Source: JAHBNG01 sp039028975
GTDB lineage: Bacteria > Chloroflexota > Anaerolineae > Caldilineales > Caldilineaceae
Reading direction: 5' to 3'
NCBI GenBank assembly: GCA_039028975.1
Contig: JBCCHB010000146.1
Span: 1 to 40,819, forward strand
Length of the DNA stretch: 40,819 bases
The translations under genes were made by a program, and so were the position numbers. The notes below the pieces were generated by a model, which was not told the origin of the DNA, did no database searches, and saw only the letters and a program-made list of their open reading frames with translations. Shown here one piece after another: positions 7,314 to 16,890 of this stretch; the stretch's first letter is position 1, and the number at the start of each line of letters is the position of its first letter.

Positions 7314-8609
7314 ATGAGTGATAATGGCAATGAACGTGCATACGGTTTTTCTACCCGTCAGCTTCATGCAGGGCAGCAGCCTGACCCCACAACGGGCAGC
7401 CGAGCAGTTCCTATCTATCACACAACCAGCTATCAGTTTCGGGATACAGAGCATGCAGCCAATCTTTTTGGTTTGCAGGAGTTTGGCAATATCTACACCC
7501 GAATCATGAATCCAACCAATGACGTTATGGAACAGCGGATTGCGGATCTAGAGGGTGGCGTGGGCGCGCTTGCTGCAGGCAGCGGCCACGTAGCCCAGAT
7601 GATGGCCATAATGACCCTCTGCAGCCAAGGGGATCATATTGTGACCAGTAGCCGCCTCTATGGGGGAACCTACAATCAGTTCCTGCATACATTCCCGCGT
7701 ATGGGTATCGACGTAACTTTTGTCGACCCTAACAATCCTGAAGAATTTGCCGCAGCTATCCAAGACAATACCAAGATTCTCTATGGCGAGACGCTGGGCA
7801 ACCCTGATATCACGGTCTTCCCCTTTGAAGAGGTCGCTGACATTGCCCAAGCGCACAACATTCCTTTGATGATCGACAGCACCTTTGCAACGCCCTATCT
7901 CTGCCGCCCATTTGAGCACGGTGCCAACATAATTACCCACAGCACCACCAAATTCCTTAGCGGCCATGGCACGGCAATTGGGGGCATCATTGTAGATGGT
8001 GGTAACTTCGATTGGACCAGTGGACGCTTCCCCAACTTCAACGAGCCGGATCCATCCTATCATGGCCTAGTCTATGCAGACTTGGGCGCACCAGCCATGA
8101 TCCTAAAAGCAAGAGTCCAGATCTTGAGGGATGTGGGTGGTAGTCAAGCGCCGTTTAATACATTCACAACCCTCTTGGGCATCGAGACCCTTAGCCTACG
8201 TATGGATCGTCATGTTGAAAATGCACAGAAGGTTGCTCAATTCTTGGACGATCATGCTGGCGTTAATTCTGTTGCCTACCCAGGTCTATCCAGTCATCCT
8301 GGTCATGAGCGGGCCAAGAAGTACATGCCAAAAGGGCCTGGCGCGATCATGGGATTCCGCATCAAGGGCGGTCGCGATGCAGGCGAAACATTCATCAACG
8401 CGCTCAAGCTACACAGCCACGTGGCCAATGTGGGCGACGCCAAGAGCTTGGCCATTCACCCCGCCAGCACCACCCACAGCCAGCTTTCTGAAGAAGATCT
8501 GCAAAAAGCTGGTGTCCACGCCGACTTTGTCCGCCTCAGTGTTGGCATCGAAGACGCTGAGGACATTATCTGGGATTTAGAGCAAGCTCTCCACGCAGCA
8601 AACGCGTAA
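7314..8609 (+). CDS. metY: O-acetylhomoserine aminocarboxypropyltransferase (sulfhydrylase)
   Basis: A 431-residue cystathionine gamma-synthase-family PLP enzyme. The N-terminal FSTRQLHAGQQPDPTTGSRAV, the YTRIMNPTNDVMEQRIADLEGG motif and HSTTKFLSGHGTAIGG with Lys213 as the Schiff-base lysine are diagnostic of O-acetylhomoserine sulfhydrylases. It makes homocysteine from O-acetylhomoserine and sulfide in the cytoplasm. The ATG at 7314 follows AAGGAG by 10 nt; the longer in-frame extension would run into the riboswitch terminator. It is the first gene behind the SAM-I leader, with the acetyltransferase supplying its substrate downstream. Confidence 0.95.
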   Translation: MSDNGNERAYGFSTRQLHAGQQPDPTTGSRAVPIYHTTSYQFRDTEHAANLFGLQEFGNIYTRIMNPTNDVMEQRIADLEGGVGALAAGSGHVAQMMAIMTLCSQGDHIVTSSRLYGGTYNQFLHTFPRMGIDVTFVDPNNPEEFAAAIQDNTKILYGETLGNPDITVFPFEEVADIAQAHNIPLMIDSTFATPYLCRPFEHGANIITHSTTKFLSGHGTAIGGIIVDGGNFDWTSGRFPNFNEPDPSYHGLVYADLGAPAMILKARVQILRDVGGSQAPFNTFTTLLGIETLSLRMDRHVENAQKVAQFLDDHAGVNSVAYPGLSSHPGHERAKKYMPKGPGAIMGFRIKGGRDAGETFINALKLHSHVANVGDAKSLAIHPASTTHSQLSEEDLQKAGVHADFVRLSVGIEDAEDIIWDLEQALHAANA

Positions 8610-8615
8610 AGGAAT

Positions 8616-8657
8616 TGACGATTTTTGATCGACGATTTTTGATTGACGATTTTTGGT
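8616..8657. repeat. Three tandem copies of a 14-bp repeat (GACGATTTTTGATT type)
   Basis: TTGACGATTTTTGA is repeated three times right after the metY stop. A related sequence in the opposite orientation (AATCGTCAATC, near 8822-8856) lies on the other side of the family-1 element, so the intergenic region is a nested palindrome. Confidence 0.6.
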
Positions 8658-8660
8658 ACT

Positions 8661-8747
8661 TAGACTGCGGTCGATTTGAAAACAGGTGTTTTCCGAAGTT
8701 CTACCAGACTAACCAAACACTTGTTTTCAAACAGAGCTGAGTCTAGA
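8661..8747. repeat. MITE-like element, family 1, copy B
   Basis: About 87 bp. The left end TAGACTGCGGTCGATTTGAA and the reverse complement of the right end (TCTAGACTCAGCTCTGTTTG) form imperfect ~25-bp terminal inverted repeats both leading into TTTGAAAACA. The same ends occur at 6723, 16891, 25240 and 40315. It is non-coding and sits between metY and metX. Confidence 0.7.
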
Positions 8748-8819
8748 AGTAAAGAGATGGATTATAAACAGTCTTTATACAAAATAGTTTACAACCAGTT
8801 CCCATAACCTTCCTGCCCA

Positions 8820-8857
8820 GCAAATCGTCAATCTAAAATCTTCAATCGTCAATCAAA
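8820..8857. repeat. Inverted partner of the GACGATTTTTGA repeats
   Basis: AAATCGTCAATC and TTCAATCGTCAATC are the reverse complement of the tandem repeats at 8616-8657. They end a few bases before the metX ribosome-binding site (AAAGGA). Confidence 0.5.
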
Positions 8858-8867
8858 GGACGTTCCC

Positions 8868-10115
8868 ATGAACAATCAAAACTCAGTCGGATTCGTTACG
8901 CCCAAGCACTTCACCTTTGCTCAGGATATACCATTTCAATTAGAGAGTGGTGCGACATTGTCCCCTGTGACACTGGAATATGAGACGTACGGTCAGCTCA
9001 ATAGAGAACGCACCAACGCGATTCTGATCTGTCATGCCCTGACCGGCAGCGCGCACGCGGCCGGATATCACGCTGAAGACGATAAAAAACCGGGCTGGTG
9101 GGACGAGTGTATTGGTCCTGGCAAGGCGTTTGATACGAATCGCTTTTTTGTGATCTGTAGCAACGTAATTGGCGGTTGTTACGGTTCTACTGGCCCTATC
9201 AGTATGGATCCAGAGACGGGTCTTGCCTATGGGCTGAATCTACCTGTGGTTACCATTGGCGATATTGTTAATGCCCAAGTTAAGCTGGTAGATTCGCTAG
9301 GTATCGACAAGCTGCTTTGTGTTGCAGGTGGTTCTATGGGTGGTATGCAGGTGTTAGAGTGGGCAGCCAATCATCCCGAACGACAGCATGCAGCGATTCC
9401 CATTGCAACAACAGCTCATCACAGTCCCATGCTTATTGCCTTTAGCGAAGTGGGTCGACAAGCTATTTATGCCGACCCCGCCTGGAATGAGGGGGATTAC
9501 CACCAATCGAACCAAAAACCAGACGCTGGTCTGGCTGTAGCCCGTATGGTCGGTCATATTACCTACCTGAGCGAGGCTTCTATGCAGGAGAAGTTCGGGC
9601 GTCGATTGCAAGACCTAGTCAAGTATGGGTACGAGTTCCAGACCGAATTCCAAGTTGAAAGCTACCTGAAGTACAACGGCCTCAACTTCACCCGCCGCTT
9701 TGATGCCAATAGTTACCTGTATATTACCAAAGCAATGGATTACTTTGATTTGAGCGGGGCAACGGGTTCACTGGCTGCTGCATTTGTGAACTCAACCAAG
9801 ATTAAATACTTGGTTCTTAGCTTTACAAGTGACTGGCTTTATCCCAGTTACCATAGCAAAGAGCTGGTGAGCGCGCTCACAGCTGTCGGTGCTGATGTTA
9901 CTTATTTGGATGTGGAAAGCGTTTGGGGACATGATGCGTTTTTGTTGGAAGTAGAGACCATGACCGAATTGCTTAGCGGATTTCTGGATCGGCTTGTTCA
10001 TGAGGAAAACGTGCTTGCTTCTCCCCATTTAGGTGATGGCTATTTAAAGGCAAACGGAACCTATAAGAATGGTCAGCATGCCCAAATAGAGAGACTTGAA
10101 ACCGCTGCCATCTAA
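8868..10115 (+). CDS. metX: Homoserine O-acetyltransferase
   Basis: A 415-residue alpha/beta-hydrolase of the MetX family. The N-terminus has YETYGQLNRERTNAILICHALTGSAHAAG, and the catalytic triad is visible: nucleophile Ser156 in GGSMGGMQVLEW, Asp322 in TSDWLYPS and His355 in GHDAFLLE. It transfers acetyl from acetyl-CoA to homoserine, giving the substrate of MetY. AAAGGA lies 7-8 nt before the ATG at 8868. The 258-nt gap after metY is filled with repeats rather than a terminator, so co-transcription from the riboswitch promoter is likely but unproved. Some MetX relatives use succinyl-CoA, which cannot be ruled out by eye. Confidence 0.95.
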   Translation: MNNQNSVGFVTPKHFTFAQDIPFQLESGATLSPVTLEYETYGQLNRERTNAILICHALTGSAHAAGYHAEDDKKPGWWDECIGPGKAFDTNRFFVICSNVIGGCYGSTGPISMDPETGLAYGLNLPVVTIGDIVNAQVKLVDSLGIDKLLCVAGGSMGGMQVLEWAANHPERQHAAIPIATTAHHSPMLIAFSEVGRQAIYADPAWNEGDYHQSNQKPDAGLAVARMVGHITYLSEASMQEKFGRRLQDLVKYGYEFQTEFQVESYLKYNGLNFTRRFDANSYLYITKAMDYFDLSGATGSLAAAFVNSTKIKYLVLSFTSDWLYPSYHSKELVSALTAVGADVTYLDVESVWGHDAFLLEVETMTELLSGFLDRLVHEENVLASPHLGDGYLKANGTYKNGQHAQIERLETAAI

Positions 10116-10168
10116 TTATCAGTAGCTCGCAGTCATCTAGTCATTTATCAGCTACTCAACTACTCAGC

Positions 10169-10188
10169 CTTCAGCCTGACGGCTGAAG
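10169..10188. repeat. REP-like hairpin between metX and metW
   Basis: CTTCAGCC-TGAC-GGCTGAAG is a perfect 8-bp stem with a 4-base loop, followed by two copies of CTGAAGTGCTAA (one overlapping the stem). There is no T run, so it is more likely a repeat or a processing hairpin than a terminator. Confidence 0.5.
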
Positions 10189-10241
10189 TGCTAAAACGCT
10201 GAAGTGCTAACTGGCTATCTACGGCAAATAGGAGACCCCGA

Positions 10242-10898
10242 TTGACCATATCTATCCCTCAGGGTATTGCCCAGCCCCAATTGACCTTGGGTGACCTAGC
10301 CCTACGCCCCGATCTAGAAGTCATTGCTGAAATTATCCCTGCTGATGTAAGTGTCCTCGATTTAGGCTGTGGAGACGGGGCACTTCTCGACCACTTGGTT
10401 AACCAAAAGCAGGCTAAGGGTCGAGGTATTGAACTGAGTGAACAGGATATCCTTGCTTGTGTCCGGCGTGGCCTGAGCGTGCGCCAAGGGAATCTTCAAG
10501 AAGGATTGGCTGACTATCCCGATAGTAGCTTTGATTACGTGATTCTTGCCCAAACCCTCCCCTTTCTCGACGATCCTGCTATGATCCTCAATGAGATGCT
10601 CCGAGTTGGTAACCAGGCAGTAGTCAGCTTCTCCAACTGGGGATACTGGCGTTGTCGTCTCCAATATCTATTCAGCGGCCGCATTCCAGAAGCAGCCGAT
10701 TTGCCTCAGGCCTGGCATACGTCCCCCCGCTGGCAGGCCTTTACTGTGAGTGATTTTGGCGATTTTTGTAAAAGCCTAGAGGTAAAGACGAATCGACAGA
10801 TCTATTTGGGGAGGTCGCAGAAATTAAGGCCGACTCGATACAAGAACTTACTAGCAAGGACAGCGGTTTTTGTGTTGGGAAGGGAGTGGATAACGTAA
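10242..10898 (+). CDS. metW: MetW-like methyltransferase-fold protein (methionine biosynthesis)
   Basis: A 218-residue class I SAM-methyltransferase-fold protein. SAM-binding motif I is VLDLGCGDGALL (residues ~38-49); GRGIELSEQDILACVRRGLSVRQGNLQEGL and the FDYVILAQTLPFL segment are typical of MetW. Family members accompany metX in many bacteria and are needed for, or activate, homoserine acetylation. The start is an unusual TTG at 10242, supported by AGGAGA about 6 nt upstream; the reading frame and the family N-terminus (LRPDLEVIAEIIP) agree. It is the third gene of the methionine block. Confidence 0.9.
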   Translation: MTISIPQGIAQPQLTLGDLALRPDLEVIAEIIPADVSVLDLGCGDGALLDHLVNQKQAKGRGIELSEQDILACVRRGLSVRQGNLQEGLADYPDSSFDYVILAQTLPFLDDPAMILNEMLRVGNQAVVSFSNWGYWRCRLQYLFSGRIPEAADLPQAWHTSPRWQAFTVSDFGDFCKSLEVKTNRQIYLGRSQKLRPTRYKNLLARTAVFVLGREWIT

Positions 10899-11011
10899 GA
10901 TTCTCTTAACTTTTTCGTTATGAAGTGTTTACAGTAGCGCCTTATACTGTATCGACGAGCCGTTCGAGGTCCAAATTTTATACCTTCTTAATCTCGGAGA
11001 ATAAACATTCC

Positions 11012-14000
11012 ATGAATCAACCTTATCGCTCCACACCTTTAGTAAGTACGAGCTGGCGCTGGGCGATACCAGCTTATGTACACGCGATACTTATATTGGC
11101 GCTTGTTTTTGCGGGGTTGCTACCTGCACAGGTGACTTACGCAGCGTCCGAATCTGTGACATACTTTACGGTTCCGCTGTCGGGCGTAGTCCAAATCCCA
11201 GTTCCAGGAGATCCCAATGGCACAGGCGTAGCTCATCTATCCCTCGATCCAGTTGGCGGTACAGTTTGCTACGTTATTCAGGTCGATGATGTTGAGCTGC
11301 TAACGGCTGGTCATATCCATGAAGGGACCGAAAATAGTGGAGGCAATGTGGCGGTTCTTCTCTTTGATGATCCGGCTAACGCAGGCCGAGGTTGCTCTGG
11401 TGCAGATGCGGCCACCATCAACGCCATCATCGCCAATCCAGCCAACTATTATGTCAATCTGCACAACGACCCGTTTCCTTCAGGTGCTGTCCGTGGTCAA
11501 CTGAACCGAACAGCCACTACTTTTATTGTGACCGTTGAAAATGTCTCCGGCGGCAGCGACTTACCTGGTCCTTTTGCACCCGGCGTATACGCTGTGCATG
11601 ACGCTACAACTGAGCCCTTATTTACCACAGGACAAGCAGACCGAGGTGCTGGCTTGGAAGCCCTGGCGGAGGATGGTGGAGCAGCTACATTAGGGGCCGT
11701 AGTTGCTGGCACAGCAGGCGTCTCTTCCAGCGGTGTGTTTAGCATTCCCGTTGGCGCAGATAGCCCCGGCCCGATTACCCCAGGTGGAGCCTATCAGTTC
11801 CAGATAACCGCAGGCAATGGGGATCACCTTTCCCTGGCTACCATGTTGGTACAGAGCAACGATGTCTTTGTTGCGCCTGCACCCACCGGGATGGCTCTCT
11901 TTGATGGTAGCGGCAACCCTGTCTCCGGTGACGTGACTGCCCAGTTTCCCCTATGGGATGCTGGTACAGAGGTGAATGAAGCACCCGGAATGGGGCCGAA
12001 TCAAGCACCCCGCCAGGGCGCGGCCAATACAGGACCTGCCGAAGGAGGCATCAACGCCTTTAGCAACAGCACCCGCAGCTTACCATTAGCTGGTGGCCTT
12101 GTGGACGTCTCTGTGGCAGAAGCTGGTGGCACGTTCACTATCTCTGTTACGAATGTCTCTTCACCAACGGGTGCTCTCGATACGCCTATTGCACCTGTCT
12201 TCTACGCTACCCACAATGCCGACTGGGCACTCTTTAGCAGCGGTATGCCCGCATCGGCTGGCTTAGAGTCGCTGGCCGAGGATGGTTCTCCTGTCGCGCT
12301 CGTTGGCGAACATAGTGGCGCTACGGGTACAGGAATGGTGGGCGCTCAGCCCATCACTGTTGAACGGCCCACGGATGCCGCCGGGCCAGCCAATCCAGGT
12401 GAAACATTTTCCTTTACTGTTACACCCACCATTGCCTATCCATATTTAACCATTGCCGCCATGGTGGTACAGAGCAACGACGCCTTCTTGGCCTTTGACG
12501 CCAAGGGCGTAGCGCTACTCGATTATGCAGGCAACGTCCGCTCAAACAGTGCAATTCTGGCCGACATCAACCGCAAACTGGCTGTTTGGGATGCTGGTAC
12601 TGAGGCCAATGAAGTTCCCCATGTGGGCAATAATCAGCCGCCCCGTCAGGGAGCAGCCAATACTGGCCCTGTCGATCCAACCCCTGGCGTTCGCATCTAC
12701 AGCGACTCGACCAATGATTTGGCTGGGGAAAATGCTGGCGGCTTTGCGGTGGTCGATGTGACCAATGGTGTAACGCCTGGAACATTCACCATCGCGCTCA
12801 TCAATACCAGCGACAGTACAGCATACCCTGGCTTGCTCACCCCCATGGTGTGGGCCATCCACAGTGGTGATACACAACTCTTCGAGGTGGGACAACCTGC
12901 CTCCGCGGGGCTGCAATCGTTAGCCGAAGATGGCAATCCTGCCGAACTCGCATCTGAGCTAAGCGGCAACGCGGCAGTACTCTCCTCGGGCGTTATTGGT
13001 AGTAGTCCAATTGCAGCTGGTGGTAGCTTTAACGTGAGCGTTACGGCAGATGGCACCAATCGCTATGTGAGCATGGCCTCCATGATCGTACCCTCTAACG
13101 ATACATTCTTGGCCTTTGAGCCGACCGGGCTGCGCATTATGAATGAAGACGGTACGCCCCGTACGAATGAAGAGATTGCCGCCGATATAGCCGCAACCCG
13201 CCTCGCGTGGGATGCAGGGACAGAGCGTAATCAAGCAGGTGCAGGCGGTCCGGACCAGGCTCCCCGTCAAGCTGGTCCGAATACGGGGGCAGATGAAGGC
13301 AGTGGCAATGTCACCCTGATTAGTAGTGATACAGTTTGGGACTACCCAGAGCCAAGTGATGTTGTACGCATTGTGGTTGATCCTCAGCCGGTCATCAACG
13401 TTATCCAGGCAGAAGCCGCTTTACCTGCTGATACAGCGCGGGCAGCCACAACCTTTACGGTTCGGGTGGAAAATATCTCTGGCGATAGCGACATTCCGGG
13501 TCCTTTCGCACCGGGCGTTTGGGCAGTACATGATGCCAGCCGTCCGCTCTTCTCTAACAATCAGCCTGACCGTGGTCAAGGTCTGGAAGGTTTGGCCGAA
13601 GATGGTGCTGCAGGGGACTTGAGTGCAGCGTTGAGCAGCCGAACAGGGGTAGCATCAAGTGGCGTCTTTAATACGCCTTTGGGGGCAACAGATCCCGGAC
13701 CGATCTTCCCTGGCGGTGCCTATGAATTCCAATTTACAACGACCATGTCGGCCACTCGCCTATCGTTGGCAACCATGTTTGTCCAGTCAAACGACATATT
13801 TGCCGCACCCGCAGCTGAGGGGCTTCTTCTCTTCGACAACGGTGGGAATCCCATTAGTGGTGATATTACTGACCAGCTACCGCTTTGGGACGCTGGCACA
13901 GAGGTAAACGAAGCACCTGGTATGGGCCCGAATCAGGCTCCGCGCCAGGGTGCTCCTAACACGGGTGCACATGAAGGGGTCGTTTCGGCCTTCACCAACA

Positions 14001-15412
14001 GCACCCGTAGCCTGCCCTTGGCCGGTGGCATTGTTGATGTCGCCGTCTCTGAGTCAGGTGGAACCTATACCTTTACCATCACCAACACGTCAGCGACTAC
14101 ATCGGCCACGAGTAGTGCAATTGATACACCTGTCGCGCCAATCTTCTATGCCACTCACAATGATCAGTGGACCCTCTTTACCAACGGCGAGACAGCTTCG
14201 GCAGGTCTAGAGTCGCTGGCTGAAGACGGCTCGCCCGCGGCACTAGTGACTGAACATACAGGTGCGGCAGGTACAGACATGGTGGGTGCTCAGGCCATTA
14301 CGGTGCAACGCCCTGGTGATCCTGCGGGTCCGGCAGCCCCTGGCGAGTCTTTCCTGTTTAGCGTAACGCCAACCGCGACGTATCCTAGCTTGAGCATGGC
14401 CATGATGGTGGTAGAGACCAACGATGCCTTCCTGGCCTTTGGGGCGGATGGTGTGCCCCTGCTCAACAGCGATGGTAGCCCTCGTTCAGTGGCAGATGTA
14501 TCGGCCGACATCAATCGAGAGCTAGCCGTTTGGGACGCTGGAACAGAAGCCAATGAGGTACCCGGCGTAGGCCCCAATCAGGCTCCACGTCAGGCTGGAG
14601 CTAATACAGGTCCGGCTGACCCAACGCCTGGCGTACGCATCTATAGCGATGCCACCAACGACCTCGCGGGTAGCCTAGCAGGTGGTTTTGCCAGCATGAC
14701 CATCGAGCATGGTCCCATGCCTCTTTCGTTCATCGTAACGATTAGCAATACGAGCGGTTCGACGGTCTATCCTGGTGCGCTGACACCGGTTGCCTTTGCT
14801 ACGCACAGCGATCAATATCAGCTCTTCACAGTGGGTGAACTCGCTTCGGCTGGGTTGGAAGCTCTCTCCGAAGATGGGAATGCTAGCATCTTACATGGTG
14901 AGTTTGACAATGCTATTGGCGTCGGACACCACGGTGTACGTGCGCTGGCCGTGGGCGCAAGCGGAGCCGATCCCATTGGAGATGGAGGAGCCTACCGTTT
15001 CATCGTCATGCCCGATGCCGCTCATCCCTATCTGAGCGTTGCCTCCATGATTGTGCCGTCCAACGATACCTTCCTCGCCTTTGGTGGTCAGGGCATTCGC
15101 CTGCTGGATGAGAATGGTGTCCGCCGCAATGAAGCAGACATCGCCACCGACATTGCTAGCGACCTGATCGCCTGGGATGCTGGCACCGAGCGCAACCAAG
15201 CCGGTGCAGCAGGCCCCGACCAGGCGCCACGCCAGGCTGCAGCCAATACAGGTGCAGATGAAGGCAGCGGAAACGTCACGCTAATCAGCAGCGACTCGGT
15301 GTGGGATTATCCAAACATCAGCGACCTGCTGCGGGTGACGATCACTCCTGAGGTTACCTCTGGTGGAATTACAATCTATCTTCCACTAGCGTTCATTGGA
15401 GCGTCAGAATAG
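11012..15412 (+). CDS. Secreted CHRD + six-spondin-repeat protein
   Basis: A 1466-residue secreted protein. The ATG at 11012 (GGAGA upstream) gives a signal peptide with the hydrophobic core AYVHAILILALVFAGLL and a likely cut near TYAAS. A CHRD domain follows (residues ~45-165, TAGHIHEGTENSGGNVAVLLF). Then come six spondin-type domains, each with a pattern such as FAPGVYAVHD, ASAGLESLAEDG, VQSNDAFLAF and WDAGTEVNEAPGMGPNQAPRQ. They occur as two successive A-B-C triplets (starting near nt 11518, 12130, 12780 and again 13450, 14060, 14730). The protein ends IYLPLAFIG, the tail type also seen in the Rhs protein. Its role is unknown; an extracellular, surface-attached or envelope function is inferred. 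A strong hairpin follows the stop. Confidence 0.85.
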   Translation: MNQPYRSTPLVSTSWRWAIPAYVHAILILALVFAGLLPAQVTYAASESVTYFTVPLSGVVQIPVPGDPNGTGVAHLSLDPVGGTVCYVIQVDDVELLTAGHIHEGTENSGGNVAVLLFDDPANAGRGCSGADAATINAIIANPANYYVNLHNDPFPSGAVRGQLNRTATTFIVTVENVSGGSDLPGPFAPGVYAVHDATTEPLFTTGQADRGAGLEALAEDGGAATLGAVVAGTAGVSSSGVFSIPVGADSPGPITPGGAYQFQITAGNGDHLSLATMLVQSNDVFVAPAPTGMALFDGSGNPVSGDVTAQFPLWDAGTEVNEAPGMGPNQAPRQGAANTGPAEGGINAFSNSTRSLPLAGGLVDVSVAEAGGTFTISVTNVSSPTGALDTPIAPVFYATHNADWALFSSGMPASAGLESLAEDGSPVALVGEHSGATGTGMVGAQPITVERPTDAAGPANPGETFSFTVTPTIAYPYLTIAAMVVQSNDAFLAFDAKGVALLDYAGNVRSNSAILADINRKLAVWDAGTEANEVPHVGNNQPPRQGAANTGPVDPTPGVRIYSDSTNDLAGENAGGFAVVDVTNGVTPGTFTIALINTSDSTAYPGLLTPMVWAIHSGDTQLFEVGQPASAGLQSLAEDGNPAELASELSGNAAVLSSGVIGSSPIAAGGSFNVSVTADGTNRYVSMASMIVPSNDTFLAFEPTGLRIMNEDGTPRTNEEIAADIAATRLAWDAGTERNQAGAGGPDQAPRQAGPNTGADEGSGNVTLISSDTVWDYPEPSDVVRIVVDPQPVINVIQAEAALPADTARAATTFTVRVENISGDSDIPGPFAPGVWAVHDASRPLFSNNQPDRGQGLEGLAEDGAAGDLSAALSSRTGVASSGVFNTPLGATDPGPIFPGGAYEFQFTTTMSATRLSLATMFVQSNDIFAAPAAEGLLLFDNGGNPISGDITDQLPLWDAGTEVNEAPGMGPNQAPRQGAPNTGAHEGVVSAFTNSTRSLPLAGGIVDVAVSESGGTYTFTITNTSATTSATSSAIDTPVAPIFYATHNDQWTLFTNGETASAGLESLAEDGSPAALVTEHTGAAGTDMVGAQAITVQRPGDPAGPAAPGESFLFSVTPTATYPSLSMAMMVVETNDAFLAFGADGVPLLNSDGSPRSVADVSADINRELAVWDAGTEANEVPGVGPNQAPRQAGANTGPADPTPGVRIYSDATNDLAGSLAGGFASMTIEHGPMPLSFIVTISNTSGSTVYPGALTPVAFATHSDQYQLFTVGELASAGLEALSEDGNASILHGEFDNAIGVGHHGVRALAVGASGADPIGDGGAYRFIVMPDAAHPYLSVASMIVPSNDTFLAFGGQGIRLLDENGVRRNEADIATDIASDLIAWDAGTERNQAGAAGPDQAPRQAAANTGADEGSGNVTLISSDSVWDYPNISDLLRVTITPEVTSGGITIYLPLAFIGASE

Positions 15413-15446
15413 ATGAGAATGAGCGTAGTAAATAAGTAACCACTAT

Positions 15447-15480
15447 AATGAGGCCAAGGGCATATGCTCTTGGCCTCATT
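15447..15480. terminator. Hairpin terminator after the spondin-repeat gene
   Basis: AATGAGGCCAAG and CTTGGCCTCATT form a perfect 12-bp stem around a 10-base centre that is itself partly symmetric (GGCATATGCT). It starts 34 nt after the stop codon. The T run is weak, but the stem is very stable and could act in both directions. Confidence 0.75.
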
Positions 15481-15841
15481 GTTCATTCATGACGAATCGA
15501 TCAATCTAGTACACTGGGGCATAAATAACTATAGAGTTACAACAGCCGAGCGATCTCGATACTTGTCATTTCGCTTGGTTACAGTCGCAAGGCGACAACG
15601 GGTCAGCGAGACTATAGGGTTCAAAAGCGAGTCGATTCTCAGCCCGAACAGTTTCATTTGAGCGAGCAGAGCAGTCGAGAAATCTGGCATTTGCTCACCT
15701 ATCTACCCAACTATTTAGAACCTTACGCTGCGCTGCACTAGTGAAGGGTTTCGTATTCACCCTCATCCCGGTATCTATATAGAAACTTACGCCTTGTTGT
15801 ACTAGATAATACCCCAAGTGATAAGGATTGAACTGAAGACT
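15481..15841. other. Intergenic region with REP-like remnants
   Basis: No convincing gene is seen. The segment TGTCATTTCGC ... CATTTGAGCGAGCAGAGCAG followed by TCGAGAAATCT resembles a REP-like palindrome built from CGAG/CTCG blocks (about 15550-15690), and CTTACGCTGCGCTGCACTAG near 15722 recurs imperfectly as CTTACGCCTTGTTGTACTAG near 15786. Confidence 0.4.
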
Positions 15842-16807
15842 ATGCCTATTATCTTACTTGGCTTCAAAGAACACAGACTCCCCCACCATTACCGAACCCA
15901 AATCCAACAAATCGCCCCAGATTATGAACTAGTCGTCACCCCAGAGCGCGCCCAAATTGAGGCTGTGCTGGACGACATTGAAATCGCCTTTCGCACCTTT
16001 CCCCATGATCTGTTGGATAAAGCTCCTGATCTGCGCTGGTTCCAATGCTGGGGTGCTGGCGTTGACTGGATACAGCGCTATCCTGAACTGATAGAGAATG
16101 ACCTGATCATCACCAACGCCTCCGGCGTTCACGCCGTCCCCATCAGCGAACATATTATGGCTTTTCTGCTGGCCTTTGCCCGCGGCTTTCCCGAACAGAT
16201 GCGCAACCAGGTCCAATCCAAGTGGGCTGGTCCCCAAGACCGCAATAGCCTCTTTGAACTAGAAGGCAAAACCATGTTGCTCATTGGCGTGGGGGCAATC
16301 GGTGCGCGTACAGCCAAGCTAGCCAACGCCCACGACATGAAGGTCATCGGTGTGCTGCGCAACCCAAGTCGTCCAGTCGATTTCGTTGAGCAGATGATCA
16401 GTCGCAACGACCTCCTCAACCATCTACCCCAAGCTGATTTTGTTGTTCTTACTGTCCCCCTCACCACAGAGACCCGCGGCATGATTGGCGAAGCCGAATT
16501 ACGCGCCATGAAAGAGAGCGCCTACATCATCAACATCGGGCGCGGCAGCACCATTCAGCAAGAGAAGCTGATCCAGGCCCTGCAAGAAGGCTGGATCGCT
16601 GGAGCTGGTCTAGACGTGGTCGAGAACGAGCCGTTGGCTGCCTCGTCGCCTTTGTGGGCCATGCCTAATGTAATCCTCACGGCCCACTATTCGGGGTTGA
16701 CACCCCAGTATACAGAACGGATTATGGAGATCTTTCTGGACAATTTGGGGCGCTATGTGAGGGGGGAAGGGTTGAGGAATGTGGTGGATAAGGGGGTTGG
16801 GTATTGA
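15842..16807 (+). CDS. D-isomer-specific 2-hydroxyacid dehydrogenase
   Basis: A 321-residue NAD(P)-dependent dehydrogenase. The Rossmann motif GVGAIG (149-154) and the catalytic trio Arg234 (NIGRGST), Glu263 (ENEPL) and His282 (TAHYSG) are all in place. It reduces a 2-keto acid to a D-2-hydroxy acid or the reverse; the substrate (glyoxylate, hydroxypyruvate or another) is not evident. Trp69-70 region WFQCWGAGVDW is typical of the glyoxylate/hydroxypyruvate-reductase-like branch. I chose the ATG at 15842 rather than an in-frame GTG 24 nt upstream because AAGGA precedes it and the protein then begins at the first beta-strand. It appears to be a single-gene unit between the two giant secreted-protein genes. 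Confidence 0.88.
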   Translation: MPIILLGFKEHRLPHHYRTQIQQIAPDYELVVTPERAQIEAVLDDIEIAFRTFPHDLLDKAPDLRWFQCWGAGVDWIQRYPELIENDLIITNASGVHAVPISEHIMAFLLAFARGFPEQMRNQVQSKWAGPQDRNSLFELEGKTMLLIGVGAIGARTAKLANAHDMKVIGVLRNPSRPVDFVEQMISRNDLLNHLPQADFVVLTVPLTTETRGMIGEAELRAMKESAYIINIGRGSTIQQEKLIQALQEGWIAGAGLDVVENEPLAASSPLWAMPNVILTAHYSGLTPQYTERIMEIFLDNLGRYVRGEGLRNVVDKGVGY

Positions 16808-16890
16808 GGTGATGAAGCGGAGAGAATGTTGATAAAATCTTGATAGACGCTGGCAACAAGTATATGGTATAGTTAAATTAATCCCCTTCG

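Noticed and set aside
15464..15661. A 65-codon frame in the gap after the spondin-repeat gene
   Set aside because: It overlaps the terminator stem and REP-like sequence, has no ribosome-binding site and no protein-like pattern.
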